Assembly (NCBI RefSeq): GCF_004803635.1
Contig: NZ_SSWX01000021.1
Coordinates: 1 to 57,776, forward strand
DNA from: Lampropedia aestuarii
Lineage (GTDB): Bacteria > Pseudomonadota > Gammaproteobacteria > Burkholderiales > Burkholderiaceae_C
DNA: 57,776 bases
Direction of reading: 5' to 3'
Positions within the stretch are counted from its first letter, which is position 1. Every line of letters begins with the position of its first letter. Under the pieces are notes generated by a model. That model did not search any database and was not told the origin of the DNA. It worked only from the letters and a program-made list of their open reading frames with translations. Below are positions 1 through 8,237 of the stretch, one piece after another. The translations under genes were made by a program, and so were the position numbers.

Positions 1-598
1 CCTGTGCAGCTTTTTAGTGGGTCAATACAATTGTTAAGAAACATAAAGCTTAGTAAGCCTCTCAAAACACAACCAAAGCAAAGATGGCTTTGATTACAAC
101 CATGATCACACCACGCAGCGCCTCCAAGTTCGACCTATTCGCCCAGGCTGGGCGCCATCGCAAGCTTGAAGAGGAGGGCAATCCACCAAGCGATTGCCAA
201 GCATTTCGCCTTCAACGCGCTAGCGGCTTTGGTGGTGCCATTTCTTGGCCGAGCATGCGGCAGCCAAGGTGGCAGTTCAGCCTACCCAGTAGATGTGAGG
301 CTTGAGTCAATCCTGCACATTGGGCCGCCCCAAAGCGGCTGCCGGGTGATAACTGCGTCTGGGGCTGGGGACTTTGGCCTGCACTTGATTGACGCAACAA
401 AGCGCCACAAGATTGCTTCAAACAGGGGCTCCTGTTGATGACATCGCACAAAAATAGGCATTCCCTCCTGTTTCGGCATACATTTAAGGACAATAGTGGC
501 CATGGCTGAAACATGCTTTTCTAAGATGGCCTGCCACAGTTGGTCAGTTTGGATGTCAAGAACGTCTTTGCCAACCTCTAAAGAGTCCGAAGCCTTAT
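1..598. other. Leader region without a convincing gene
   Basis: About 600 bases precede the first clear gene. Short open frames exist on both strands (for example 166-438 plus and 212-514 minus), but they overlap each other, have no recognisable domain and no good ribosome binding site. I see no RNA gene, terminator or mobile element here. It may be a decayed gene or the upstream regulatory region of the NADH dehydrogenase. Confidence 0.5.
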
Positions 599-2071
599 AT
601 GTCGAAACCTCCTCTCCATCGCGTCATTGTGGTTGGTGCAGGCTTTGGTGGCCTGGAGGCCACCCGCGTGCTGTGCAAAATTCCGCATGTGGAAATTACC
701 TTGATCGACAAGGCCAACCACCACTTGTTCCAGCCCCTGCTCTACCAGGTGGCCACGGCCGGTTTGGCCGCGCCCTCCATTGCGGCGCCGGTGCGCACCA
801 TCATGCACGACTTCCCACAGGTGACAACTTTGCTGGCGGAGGTTGTGCAATTCGATGCGGCCAATAAACAAGTCGTGCTGGGCAATGGCGAGCGCCTGTC
901 GTATGACTGGCTGATTGTGGCCGCTGGCGCTACGCACAGCTATTTTGGCAATGACCATTGGGCCGCCCATGCGATTGGTCTGAAGACGCTGCGTGAGGCG
1001 TTTGATATTCGCCGCAAAGTGGTCGAGGCGTTTGAAAAAGCCGAGCTGGAGCAAGATGCCAGCAAACGCCAGGCAATGCTGAACTTTGCGATTATTGGCG
1101 CAGGCCCCACAGGCGTGGAGATGGCTGGCACGATTGCCGAAATTGCCCGGCATACACTCAAAGGCGAATTTCGCCGCATCAACCCTGCTGATGCGCGTAT
1201 CTACCTGATTGAAGGCGGCAATCGGGTCTTGCAAACAATGCCTGAGCGCTTAAGCCAGCGGGCCAAAGAACAGCTTGAAAAACTGGGGGTCATGGTGCTG
1301 CTCAATGCACGCGTCACCCACATTGATGCCCAAGGACTGCGCTACAACACACCGGGACCGACAGCCGATGCAGCCAAGGAACATGCAATGCCCAGCAGCT
1401 GCATCATTTGGGCCGCTGGCGTAGCGGCCTCGCCACTAGCCAAACTATTGGCCCAAGCCACAGGCGCAGACACGGACCGCACTGGCCGCATTGTCGTGAC
1501 ACCGGAGCTGACAGTGGATGCCTCGCAGTCCATTTTTGCGATCGGTGATTTGGCCGCTGCCAAAAGCCATGATCCTGGCGCAGAACCCAGCCCCGTGCCA
1601 GGTGTGTCACCGGCAGCAAAGCAAATGGGAAAACTGGCAGCGGCCAATATCCAGCGCCAGATTCAAGGCCAGGCGATGCAGGTCTTTCGTTACAAAAACT
1701 ACGGCAACCTGGCTACGATTGGGCGCAGCGCAGCCGTAGTGGATTTGCCATTGCCTGGCGGCAAGCACTTGCGCTTCTCAGGCCTGCTGGCTTGGCAATT
1801 CTGGCTGTTTGCCCACGTGTATTTCTTGATTGGCTTTCGTAACCGTTTGGTGGTGCTGATGGATTGGGCCAGCGCTTACTGGACTTATCGCCGCTACGCA
1901 CGCGTGGTGGCCTCTACCGCTGCGAATCAGCCTGTAGAACCGGTGACAGCCCTCCAAGATCCGCCAGTTGCTGTCAACAGTGCGCCCTCAAACCACGGGC
2001 CTGTCGCTGAGGCTGCTCGCACAACAGATTCTGGAGCAGCAGTGCCCAACACACCAGACTTGCCGCGATGA
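599..2071 (+). CDS. ndh: Type II NADH:quinone dehydrogenase (NDH-2)
   Basis: This 490-residue flavoprotein should oxidise cytoplasmic NADH and pass electrons to quinone without pumping protons, as a peripheral protein on the inner membrane face. An FAD-binding GAGFGG motif lies at residues 13-18 and a second dinucleotide fold (IIGAGPTGVE, about residues 163-173) should bind NADH. The AIGDLAA segment near residue 318 fits the second FAD contact. A hydrophobic C-terminal stretch (around residues 397-425, rich in W, F and L) is the usual membrane anchor. The last 50 residues are an Ala/Pro-rich tail that looks disordered. The ATG at 599 places the first fold at the expected distance. The stop overlaps the start of the next gene by 4 bases, so the two are probably translationally coupled. 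Confidence 0.93.
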   Translation: MSKPPLHRVIVVGAGFGGLEATRVLCKIPHVEITLIDKANHHLFQPLLYQVATAGLAAPSIAAPVRTIMHDFPQVTTLLAEVVQFDAANKQVVLGNGERLSYDWLIVAAGATHSYFGNDHWAAHAIGLKTLREAFDIRRKVVEAFEKAELEQDASKRQAMLNFAIIGAGPTGVEMAGTIAEIARHTLKGEFRRINPADARIYLIEGGNRVLQTMPERLSQRAKEQLEKLGVMVLLNARVTHIDAQGLRYNTPGPTADAAKEHAMPSSCIIWAAGVAASPLAKLLAQATGADTDRTGRIVVTPELTVDASQSIFAIGDLAAAKSHDPGAEPSPVPGVSPAAKQMGKLAAANIQRQIQGQAMQVFRYKNYGNLATIGRSAAVVDLPLPGGKHLRFSGLLAWQFWLFAHVYFLIGFRNRLVVLMDWASAYWTYRRYARVVASTAANQPVEPVTALQDPPVAVNSAPSNHGPVAEAARTTDSGAAVPNTPDLPR

Positions 2072-2829
2072 AGCAAAGCAGCACAATTGCAGAAAGCCCC
2101 AGGCACACGCCTGCCGAAGAGTGTCCAAATAGACTGGAGATCTCCGGTTTGCAGCTGCTAGGCAATGACGGCGCGCCCTTATTGGATATCGGACGCTGGC
2201 AGATGCCAGCCGGCGTGCATTGGGTACATGGGGCCTCAGGCGCGGGAAAAACCCGCTTATTACGCCTTTTGGCCGATCTGCCTGCAGCAAATCACAATTC
2301 CAACACAGCCCATTGCTCACGAGCGCAGCCAACACAGTCAAGCGTTGGCAGGCCTGCGATTGACTGGCACAGCCCACCTGCCCTGCCACGCCCGCTATCA
2401 CCGAAGGATGTGTTCTTTGCCGAGCCAGAGCAGCCCATCTGGGACCCGATGACCATCGCGCAGGTGCATGACCAGCTACTCGTGCCCACTGCAGAAAGTG
2501 CCGGCTATTTATCTGTAGCTAGCCACGCACGGATGCAGGCAGACTTGCTCGCAGGCTTTGGTCTTAACCCGCACCAGCACAAAGCAATGTCTATGCTGTC
2601 CACAGGCACACGTCGCAAAGTGTTTCTGATGGCGGCTTTGCTAGCGCCCCACCCGCTCGTCTTACTTGACGAGCCCAGCGCCGCTCTGGACCAGCGCTCT
2701 ATCCGAGCGTTGTATTACGCACTGGTTGTGCGCAACCGCATCGCACGACACCAGGTGACGCTGGTAGCAACCGCGCTAGAGCCACACCAACACGGCCAAA
2801 TCGGCCGTGGCCACTGGCATCTTGGTTGA
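2068..2829 (+). CDS. Solo ABC transporter ATP-binding protein
   Basis: This 253-residue protein is an ABC-type ATPase. It has a Walker A motif (GASGAGKT, residues 55-62), a signature-like STGTRRK near residue 177 in place of LSGGQ, and a Walker B LVLLDEPSAALD near residue 193. It therefore can probably bind and hydrolyse ATP as a dimer. Its ATG overlaps the TGA of the NADH dehydrogenase (ATGA). No membrane subunit or substrate-binding protein is next to it: the following gene is convergent and encodes an unrelated repeat protein. The region between Walker A and the signature is short and Ser/Pro/Ala-rich. It resembles single-subunit ATPases of the FetA (YbbL) type, but without a FetB partner the substrate cannot be inferred. 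Confidence 0.8.
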   Translation: MKQSSTIAESPRHTPAEECPNRLEISGLQLLGNDGAPLLDIGRWQMPAGVHWVHGASGAGKTRLLRLLADLPAANHNSNTAHCSRAQPTQSSVGRPAIDWHSPPALPRPLSPKDVFFAEPEQPIWDPMTIAQVHDQLLVPTAESAGYLSVASHARMQADLLAGFGLNPHQHKAMSMLSTGTRRKVFLMAALLAPHPLVLLDEPSAALDQRSIRALYYALVVRNRIARHQVTLVATALEPHQHGQIGRGHWHLG

Positions 2830-2871
2830 AGCTACAGGCAATGCATGCAGCTGCGTTAGTAGCTCCTTGAC

Positions 2872-5241
2872 TCAATGGCCATCGTTGCCTGACTTTATCG
2901 CAGAATGCAGCGCAGCAGTCTTCGATTGGCGCTGCAGCAAGCCGGCTGCAAGCAAGCTGCTCAAGCAGGCCTGACACTGCACCCAGGATGCTCCGGTCGC
3001 ACTGGCTACCTCGTTGAGCATCAGGGACTTTTGTGCTAGCAAAGAAGCCACGCGCATACGCAATGCATCTTCTTGCAACCATTCTGGCGATGGCCAGCTT
3101 TTGAGCTTGTAGCGGGCCATCGAGTCCACTTTGACGCCAGCATTGTTCCAGTCAGCCACTGCACGCACCAGACGCTGATAACGCAGCGAGGCTTTGGTTT
3201 CCTGCGTAGGCCGCGAGACTTCTACAGCAGCCACAACCGCAGGGCCAGACTCTACAGCCTCCTCCAGCACGGGCGCGCGCGCTTTGCGTACTTCGAGCTG
3301 CGCCTCTTGCTGTGCACCATCGCCAAACGCAACGGACTGTGCCGCTTGTTGCAGCATGGCTGCATCGGCTGCTGCCGCTTTGGCTGCTGCTGCTTCGGCG
3401 GCTGCTGCTTCGGCTGCTGCTGCTTCGGCGGCTGCTGCTTCGGCTGCTGCTGCTTTGGCGGCTGCTGCTTCGGCGGCGGCTGCTTCGGCGGCGGCTGCTT
3501 CGGCGGCGGCTGCTTCGGCGGCGGCTGCTTCGGCGGCGGCTGCTTCGGCTGCTGCTGCTTCGGCTGCTGCTGCTTCGGCTGCTGCTGCTTCGGCTGCTGC
3601 TGCTTCGGCTGCTGCTGCTTCGGCTGCTGCTGCTTCGGCTGCTGCTGCTTCGGCTGCTGCTGCTTCGGCTGCTGCTGCTTCGGCTGCTGCTGCTTCGGCT
3701 GCTGCTGCTTCGGCTGCTGCTGCTTCGGCTGCTGCTGCTTCGGCTGCTGCTGCTTCGGCTGCTGCTGCTTCGGCTGCTGCTGCTTCGGCTGCTGCTGCTT
3801 CGGCTGCTGCTGCTTCGGCTGCTGCTGCTTCGGCTGCTGCTGCTTCGGCTGCTGCTGCTTCGGCTGCTGCTGCTTCGGCTGCTGCTGCTTCGGCTGCTGC
3901 TGCTTCGGCTGCTGCTGCTTCGGCTGCTGCTGCTTCGGCTGCTGCTGCTTCGGCTGCTGCTGCTTCGGCTGCTGCTGCTTCGGCTGCTGCTGCTTCGGCT
4001 GCTGCTGCTTCGGCTGCTGCTGCTTCGGCTGCTGCTGCTTCGGCTGCTGCTGCTTCGGCTGCTGCTGCTTCGGCTGCTGCTGCTTCGGCTGCTGCTGCTT
4101 CGGCTGCTGCTGCTTCGGCTGCTGCTGCTTCGGCTGCTGCTGCTTCGGCTGCTGCTGCTTCGGCTGCTGCTGCTTCGGCTGCTGCTGCTTCGGCTGCTGC
4201 TGCTTCGGCTGCTGCTGCTTCGGCTGCTGCTGCTTCGGCTGCTGCTGCTTCGGCTGCTGCTGCTTCGGCTGCTGCTGCTTCGGCTGCTGCTGCTTCGGCT
4301 GCTGCTGCTTCGGCTGCTGCTGCTTCGGCTGCTGCTGCTTCGGCTGCAGCTGCTTCAGCGGCTGCCGAAGCAGCTGCTTTGGCGATGGCCTCTGGCTTTG
4401 CAACCATGGCATCTGTTTGTTCTTGCAGCGCGAGACCACCGGCGATTTGCTCAGTGTTTGCCAAGCTTTGAATTTCAAACTCAAACAAGGAGTTGGCCTT
4501 AAACCCTTCTTGCTCTTGCTCTGCCGCATTTTGTTCAAAAATACCGCTCAGCTCCTGCAGCACCTCTGCCGAGAGCAAGGGGGCTGCGGGAGGGGCTTTG
4601 CTGCGTGCAGCATCATCTAAGCTGGGCAGCACTCCCATATCGGTTTGCAAACCAAACCCGTCTGGTAGCGCCGCCATCAAGCTGGTGCGCACTTGTTGGT
4701 CGTCATAAGACGCCACCAGTTTTTGCAGGAAAGCCGCCTCTTCATCGCGCCCAATCCCCGCGTCCTGAAACACAGGCATGCCATCTGCATCCGTGTCAGC
4801 CAGTCTGGTACGGGACACAGCCCGGATCAAAGGCGGCAGCGCGCCCAAACAGGCCAACTGAACTTCTGGCGCGACACGTGAAATGGGAGCCAGTGCTTTG
4901 ATGCACACAGCCAACACCTCAGGACTTAAGGGCCGCGGCAACACAATCGCCTGCGGCATAGCCTGCCGCACCGACGCATGCACTTCACTATTGGCATCTA
5001 GCTGTGCGATCAAGAGCACAGGGCAGCCAATTTTTTTCAATTGGGCCACACGCTGCGGCACCAATAAACTGTCCACATCAGTGGTGATGGCGGAAAACGG
5101 GCCCTTGCGCACTAATTCAACGCGCACAGGCAATCTCGATTGCGCTGTTTCAACCCACTGCCGCAATTGCTCCAAATCCTCGGAAGGAAGGGCAAAGTAC
5201 CCCAGCCGAAACGTCGGGGGCACGGATACCTGATCGCTCAT
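2872..5241 (-). CDS. Giant AEAAA-repeat protein with N-terminal and C-terminal domains
   Basis: I do not recognise this 789-residue protein as a named family. Residues 1 to about 280 look globular: alternating hydrophobic strands and helices such as PVLLIAQLDAN and QAIVLPRPLSPEVLAVCIKAL weakly resemble a degenerate receiver-like fold. Residues about 286-623 are some 67 tandem AEAAA pentads, with two Lys-for-Glu changes near the end. The last 100 residues contain a predicted winged-helix-like stretch (LNEVASATGASWVQCQACLS). The Glu/Ala array should form one very long, acidic, rigid helix holding the two end domains apart. I chose the ATG at 5241, which has GGGAG seven bases upstream; an in-frame TTG at 5247 is the only longer start. 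The gene converges on the ABC ATPase 42 bases away. Function is unknown; a long spacer in a polar, envelope or DNA-bound complex is possible. Confidence 0.82.
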   Translation of the reverse strand: MSDQVSVPPTFRLGYFALPSEDLEQLRQWVETAQSRLPVRVELVRKGPFSAITTDVDSLLVPQRVAQLKKIGCPVLLIAQLDANSEVHASVRQAMPQAIVLPRPLSPEVLAVCIKALAPISRVAPEVQLACLGALPPLIRAVSRTRLADTDADGMPVFQDAGIGRDEEAAFLQKLVASYDDQQVRTSLMAALPDGFGLQTDMGVLPSLDDAARSKAPPAAPLLSAEVLQELSGIFEQNAAEQEQEGFKANSLFEFEIQSLANTEQIAGGLALQEQTDAMVAKPEAIAKAAASAAAEAAAAEAAAAEAAAAEAAAAEAAAAEAAAAEAAAAEAAAAEAAAAEAAAAEAAAAEAAAAEAAAAEAAAAEAAAAEAAAAEAAAAEAAAAEAAAAEAAAAEAAAAEAAAAEAAAAEAAAAEAAAAEAAAAEAAAAEAAAAEAAAAEAAAAEAAAAEAAAAEAAAAEAAAAEAAAAEAAAAEAAAAEAAAAEAAAAEAAAAEAAAAEAAAAEAAAAEAAAAEAAAAEAAAAEAAAAEAAAAEAAAAEAAAAEAAAAEAAAAEAAAAEAAAAEAAAAEAAAAEAAAAEAAAAEAAAAEAAAAKAAAAEAAAAEAAAAEAAAAEAAAAKAAAADAAMLQQAAQSVAFGDGAQQEAQLEVRKARAPVLEEAVESGPAVVAAVEVSRPTQETKASLRYQRLVRAVADWNNAGVKVDSMARYKLKSWPSPEWLQEDALRMRVASLLAQKSLMLNEVASATGASWVQCQACLSSLLAAGLLQRQSKTAALHSAIKSGNDGH
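3372..4385. repeat. 15-bp minisatellite, about 67 units
   Basis: The coding array is a tandem repeat of the 15-bp unit GCTTCGGCTGCTGCT (plus strand). The stretch 3541-4346 is perfect, about 53 identical units. Variants sit at the edges: five consecutive units with CGGCGGCGGC at about 3466-3540, then alternating CGGCGGCTGCT and CGGCTGCTGCT units back to 3372. Because the unit is a multiple of three and holds no stop in any phase, all reading frames stay open through it. The homogeneous centre and variant edges fit recent expansion by slippage or unequal recombination. Copy number could also be affected by assembly. Confidence 0.97.
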
Positions 5242-5626
5242 TGGCAATCTCCCAAACGACTTAGATACTAGTAACGCCTGTTAGTTTACATTTATTTGCA
5301 AATGAATTGTCGCTTTTCCCACTGCTGCATGCAAATGGGAAAGAAAAACAAACGCACCTTACTAAAAGCTACTTAATCAGCATCGAATGGGGAGCCATTG
5401 CTCAACAAATATGGATGGCCTCGTGACCAGGCAGATTGTGACTGGGCCGCATGTGCCCGCTACAGCCGACAGCCTGCTCTAGGAGCCAGTTCAAAACTTG
5501 CGCTCAGTCGCGCAATGCAAAAAAGAGGCCGTGCAAGCGCCTCTTTTATGCCGTGTGCGACCGTGAAAAGATCGTAAACAAACTCTTCAACACGCCACGC
5601 ACTGAATATTCAAGTATGGAAATGCG
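5242..5626. other. Intergenic region holding a small repeat element
   Basis: This gap lies between the divergent-side start of the repeat-protein gene and the end of the MliC lipoprotein gene. It contains the upstream region of the repeat protein and, at 5484-5586, one copy of a dispersed small repeat described separately. I see no further gene in it. Confidence 0.6.
5484..5586 (-). repeat. Small MITE-like repeat, copy A, with terminator hairpin
   Basis: Read on the minus strand the element starts GAGTTTGTTTACGATCTTTT and ends, inverted, with GAGCCAGTTCAAAACTTGCG. Both ends have counterparts in copy C (26772-26859), and the first end also in copies B and D. Between the ends sits a hairpin, AAAAGAGGC (5521-5529) against GCCTCTTTT (5539-5547), followed on the minus strand by a run of T. 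It therefore also looks like the rho-independent terminator of the upstream lipoprotein gene. Confidence 0.7.
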
Positions 5627-5956
5627 TTATTTCTGCACGCACTCGATTGGAAGCATCCGGCCAATTTCCAGTGACAGCTCCTTGCCTTTGCCACGGATGG
5701 TATTGGGGCCGTTGCTGTAGATCATGCCCGAGCCGCTGGGACGCTGCTGCAACTCAATTGCATCGCCATTGCGCTCAAGCAATGCCTTTTCCTGGTCAAT
5801 AAAGTACGACACACGCACTGACTCACCGTTTTGGCATTGGTAATCCACCACGTTCACACCAGACTGGGCTGCCTTAGCCTGGTCGTCATGCTTGGTCAGG
5901 GTACTGGTACATGCTGCCAAGGCCGCGCAGCAGGTGATCAAAAGTAGGAGTCTCAT
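5627..5956 (-). CDS. mliC: MliC-family lysozyme inhibitor lipoprotein
   Basis: The 109-residue product starts with a lipoprotein signal peptide ending in the lipobox LAAC, so Cys16 should be lipidated. The mature part has the features of the MliC/PliC fold: an early VDYQCQNGESVRVSYF segment, a central ERNGDAIELQQ, the SGSGMIYSNG loop, the KGKELSLEIG strand and a second conserved Cys near the end, which should form a disulfide with the Cys of YQC. Proteins of this family sit in the outer membrane facing the periplasm and insert the SGxx(Y/F) loop into the active site of c-type lysozyme. It is a single-gene unit, with the hairpin of repeat copy A just downstream as a likely terminator. Confidence 0.87.
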   Translation of the reverse strand: MRLLLLITCCAALAACTSTLTKHDDQAKAAQSGVNVVDYQCQNGESVRVSYFIDQEKALLERNGDAIELQQRPSGSGMIYSNGPNTIRGKGKELSLEIGRMLPIECVQK

Positions 5957-6176
5957 GTTTCAAATATAAAAAAGTAATGATTTCAGTATAGCCAGATCAC
6001 GCTGTCTGTCCAAGTCCGATCGGTGCTTTGTAAGCGCCTGCTACCTCTGCTTCCCAGTCAGTGGCGGCCTGCGGCATCGTCAGCCCCCGGCTCGCAGCGC
6101 CTGCCCGGCTTGAGCGGTCTACCAAGCATCTGCATCTATACTAGAGAAACTCTGCTAAACCTCGCCTCTGAGATAT

Positions 6177-6767
6177 ATGTATACATTGCGCTCACTTTTC
6201 AGCTTTGGCCACAGCCCACTGTCCCACTACATCGGCGCAGCCTCTACTGCCCTGTGCATTGCTTTGGCCGCTCTGGGCAACGCAAGCGCGCAAACCAATT
6301 CGCATACACAAATTCAAGCCTTGCTGCAAAGCGGCCAAGCCCAACAGGCCCTGGTGCAGGCCGAGCAAGCTCTGGAAAAAACACCCCGCGATCCACAGTT
6401 GCAATTTCTCAAAGCAAACGCAGAGCAAGCGCTGGGTCAGACTGAAGCAGCAGACGCCAGCCTGACCGCTCTGACCCAAAATTTTCCTGAGTTGCCAGAG
6501 CCTTGGAATAATTTGGCGCAATTGCGTGCCGCGCAAGGCCGTTTGGCAGAAGCGCAGCAATTGCTAGAAAAAGCGTTGATCAGCAATCCGCAGTTCGCCA
6601 AAGCCCATGCCAATCTCGCCCAGGTCCTGCTGGCCCAAACGATTGGCCATTTGGAGCAGGCCCAGCAAATTGCCCCTAACGCGCAGCAAGCGGCACAAAT
6701 CCAAGCCTTGCGTGCTGCCTCGTCTGCCCAGGCCAGTCCTGCGGGCGAAGCCACAATCGTCAATTAA
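6177..6767 (+). CDS. Exported tetratricopeptide-repeat protein
   Basis: This 196-residue protein begins with a long signal peptide (hydrophobic ASTALCIALAALGNASA, cleavage near residue 39) and then carries about four helical repeats of TPR type, seen in LLQSGQAQQALVQAEQALEKTPRDPQ and PELPEPWNNLAQLRAAQGRLAEAQQLLEKAL. It should act in the periplasm as a protein-binding scaffold. It is Gln/Ala-rich. The TPRs occupy about residues 45-160, with a short disordered tail. No partner can be named: the upstream gene is divergent and the next gene, a periplasmic cyclophilin, lies 237 bases downstream, so a shared role in envelope protein folding is only suggestive. I used the ATG at 6177 because it starts the signal peptide directly. 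Confidence 0.75.
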   Translation: MYTLRSLFSFGHSPLSHYIGAASTALCIALAALGNASAQTNSHTQIQALLQSGQAQQALVQAEQALEKTPRDPQLQFLKANAEQALGQTEAADASLTALTQNFPELPEPWNNLAQLRAAQGRLAEAQQLLEKALISNPQFAKAHANLAQVLLAQTIGHLEQAQQIAPNAQQAAQIQALRAASSAQASPAGEATIVN

Positions 6768-7004
6768 GTCCTTAGTTCAGACCCCATTTTTCTGAAAAAA
6801 CCAGTTTCGCGATATCCGCGTTTATGATGCGGCAGTGCGCAGACGCGCTCTGACGGCACGACTGGCTCAGCCCAGCTTGGACGCATCAGGCCATCGGTGC
6901 TATTGAGCGCCCGCTGCAATTGGATGCTCGCTTCACTTGTCTGCACAACAGGCTAGCGTGCATTGACTGACATTTCTTCTCATCACCGTATTCCGTACTT
7001 ATAT

Positions 7005-7610
7005 ATGCCAACCATTCCATCTAAACGCAACACCATTCGCGCCCTGTTTGCTGGGGCCTTGAGCGCACTCGTCTTGCTGCCTGCATTAGCACAAACGGCA
7101 GCGGAAACACAGCCACGGGTGAAACTGGAGACCTCGCAAGGCGATATCGTGGTTGAGTTGGCACCGCAAAAAGCGCCCAAAACAGTGGAGAACTTCTTGC
7201 AGTATGTGAACGACAAACACTATGACGGCACGATTTTCCACCGCGTCATCGACGGCTTTATGATTCAAGGCGGAGGGTTCACCGAGGACATGGTGCAAAA
7301 ACCCGTGCGTGCGCCCATTTTGCTGGAGTCGGACAATGGCCTCAAAAATGAGCGCGGAACCATCGCGATGGCCCGCACAATTGTGCCAAACTCTGCAACC
7401 AGCCAGTTCTTCATCAATGTGAACAACAACACACCGCTGGATTACCAACCAGGCACCCCAGGCAACCCAGGTTACGCCGTATTTGGCAAAGTGGTTGAAG
7501 GAATGGATGTGGTCGACAAAATCAAAGCCACGCAAGTTGCCAACAAAGGCATGATGGAGAAGGTCCCTGTTGAGGCGATCACCATTATTTCAGCCACCAA
7601 AATTCAGTAA
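7005..7610 (+). CDS. ppiA: Periplasmic peptidyl-prolyl cis-trans isomerase (cyclophilin)
   Basis: This 201-residue cyclophilin catalyses cis-trans isomerisation of Xaa-Pro bonds. After a signal peptide (ALFAGALSALVLLPALAQ, cleavage near residue 31) the single cyclophilin domain shows [15 protein letters not shown] with the catalytic Arg, MARTIVPNSATSQFFINV and [17 protein letters not shown]. The signal peptide makes it the periplasmic member (PpiA type), while the next gene encodes the cytoplasmic paralogue. The open frame reaches back to a TTG at 6963, but the ATG at 7005 gives a standard signal peptide. The pair probably arose by gene duplication. Confidence 0.92.
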   Translation: MPTIPSKRNTIRALFAGALSALVLLPALAQTAAETQPRVKLETSQGDIVVELAPQKAPKTVENFLQYVNDKHYDGTIFHRVIDGFMIQGGGFTEDMVQKPVRAPILLESDNGLKNERGTIAMARTIVPNSATSQFFINVNNNTPLDYQPGTPGNPGYAVFGKVVEGMDVVDKIKATQVANKGMMEKVPVEAITIISATKIQ

Positions 7611-7705
7611 CACTGGTCTGCCAACAGGCAGGCTGAAGCCATTTTTATCCCTCTGGACCGCGGTACACCACCACGGTCCATGACCACTTCACACAAAGGA
7701 AGACC

Positions 7706-8215
7706 ATGAGCAACCCACAAGTCGAACTGCAAACCAGCCTAGGCAACCTCACCATCGAGCTGGACGCAGCAAAAGCGCCTATTTCTACAGAAAACTTTCT
7801 GAACTACGTGCGCAGCGGCCACTATGACAATACGATTTTCCACCGTGTAATTGGCAACTTCATGATCCAAGGCGGTGGTTTTGAGCCAGGCATGCAGCAA
7901 AAATCCACCAATGCCGAAATTCAAAACGAAGCCAAAAACGGCTTGAAAAACGACAAATATACGGTCGCCATGGCCCGCACCAGCGCGCCACACTCGGCCT
8001 CTTCGCAGTTTTTCATCAACGTGGGCAACAACGACTTCCTGAACTACCCAGGCCAGGACGGCTGGGGTTACGCCGTATTTGGCAAAGTGGTTGATGGCAC
8101 AGCCGTGGTCGACAAGATCAAAGGCGTGGCTACCGGCCGCCGTGGCTACCATGACGACGTGCCAAAAGAAGACGTGGTCATCATCAAAGCCGTCGAAATC
8201 CCAGCTGCAGCCTAA
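7706..8215 (+). CDS. ppiB: Cytoplasmic peptidyl-prolyl cis-trans isomerase B
   Basis: This is a 169-residue cyclophilin without a signal peptide, the length usual for PpiB. The active-site segment [19 protein letters not shown] and the [26 protein letters not shown] block are intact, as is [20 protein letters not shown]. It should assist proline-limited folding in the cytosol. AGGAAGACC sits just before the ATG as a ribosome binding site. lpxH follows after 22 bases, the ppiB-lpxH arrangement common in Burkholderiales, so the two are probably co-transcribed. Confidence 0.95.
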   Translation: MSNPQVELQTSLGNLTIELDAAKAPISTENFLNYVRSGHYDNTIFHRVIGNFMIQGGGFEPGMQQKSTNAEIQNEAKNGLKNDKYTVAMARTSAPHSASSQFFINVGNNDFLNYPGQDGWGYAVFGKVVDGTAVVDKIKGVATGRRGYHDDVPKEDVVIIKAVEIPAAA

Positions 8216-8237
8216 TGCACAAGGATTGTGCTGCGCC

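Noticed and set aside
1..598. Possible genes at 166-438 plus or 212-514 minus
   Set aside because: They overlap, have no ribosome binding site or recognisable domain and look like chance frames or decay products.
3372..4385. CRISPR-like array
   Set aside because: The units are contiguous 15-base repeats with no spacers and lie inside a coding frame; no cas genes are near.
3073..4620. Long open frames on the plus strand and in other minus-strand frames across the repeat (CFGCC, SAAAA, LRLLL, QPKQQ arrays)
   Set aside because: They exist only because a 15-base repeat without stops keeps every frame open. Only the minus-strand frame ending at 2872 has sensible flanking domains and a ribosome binding site.
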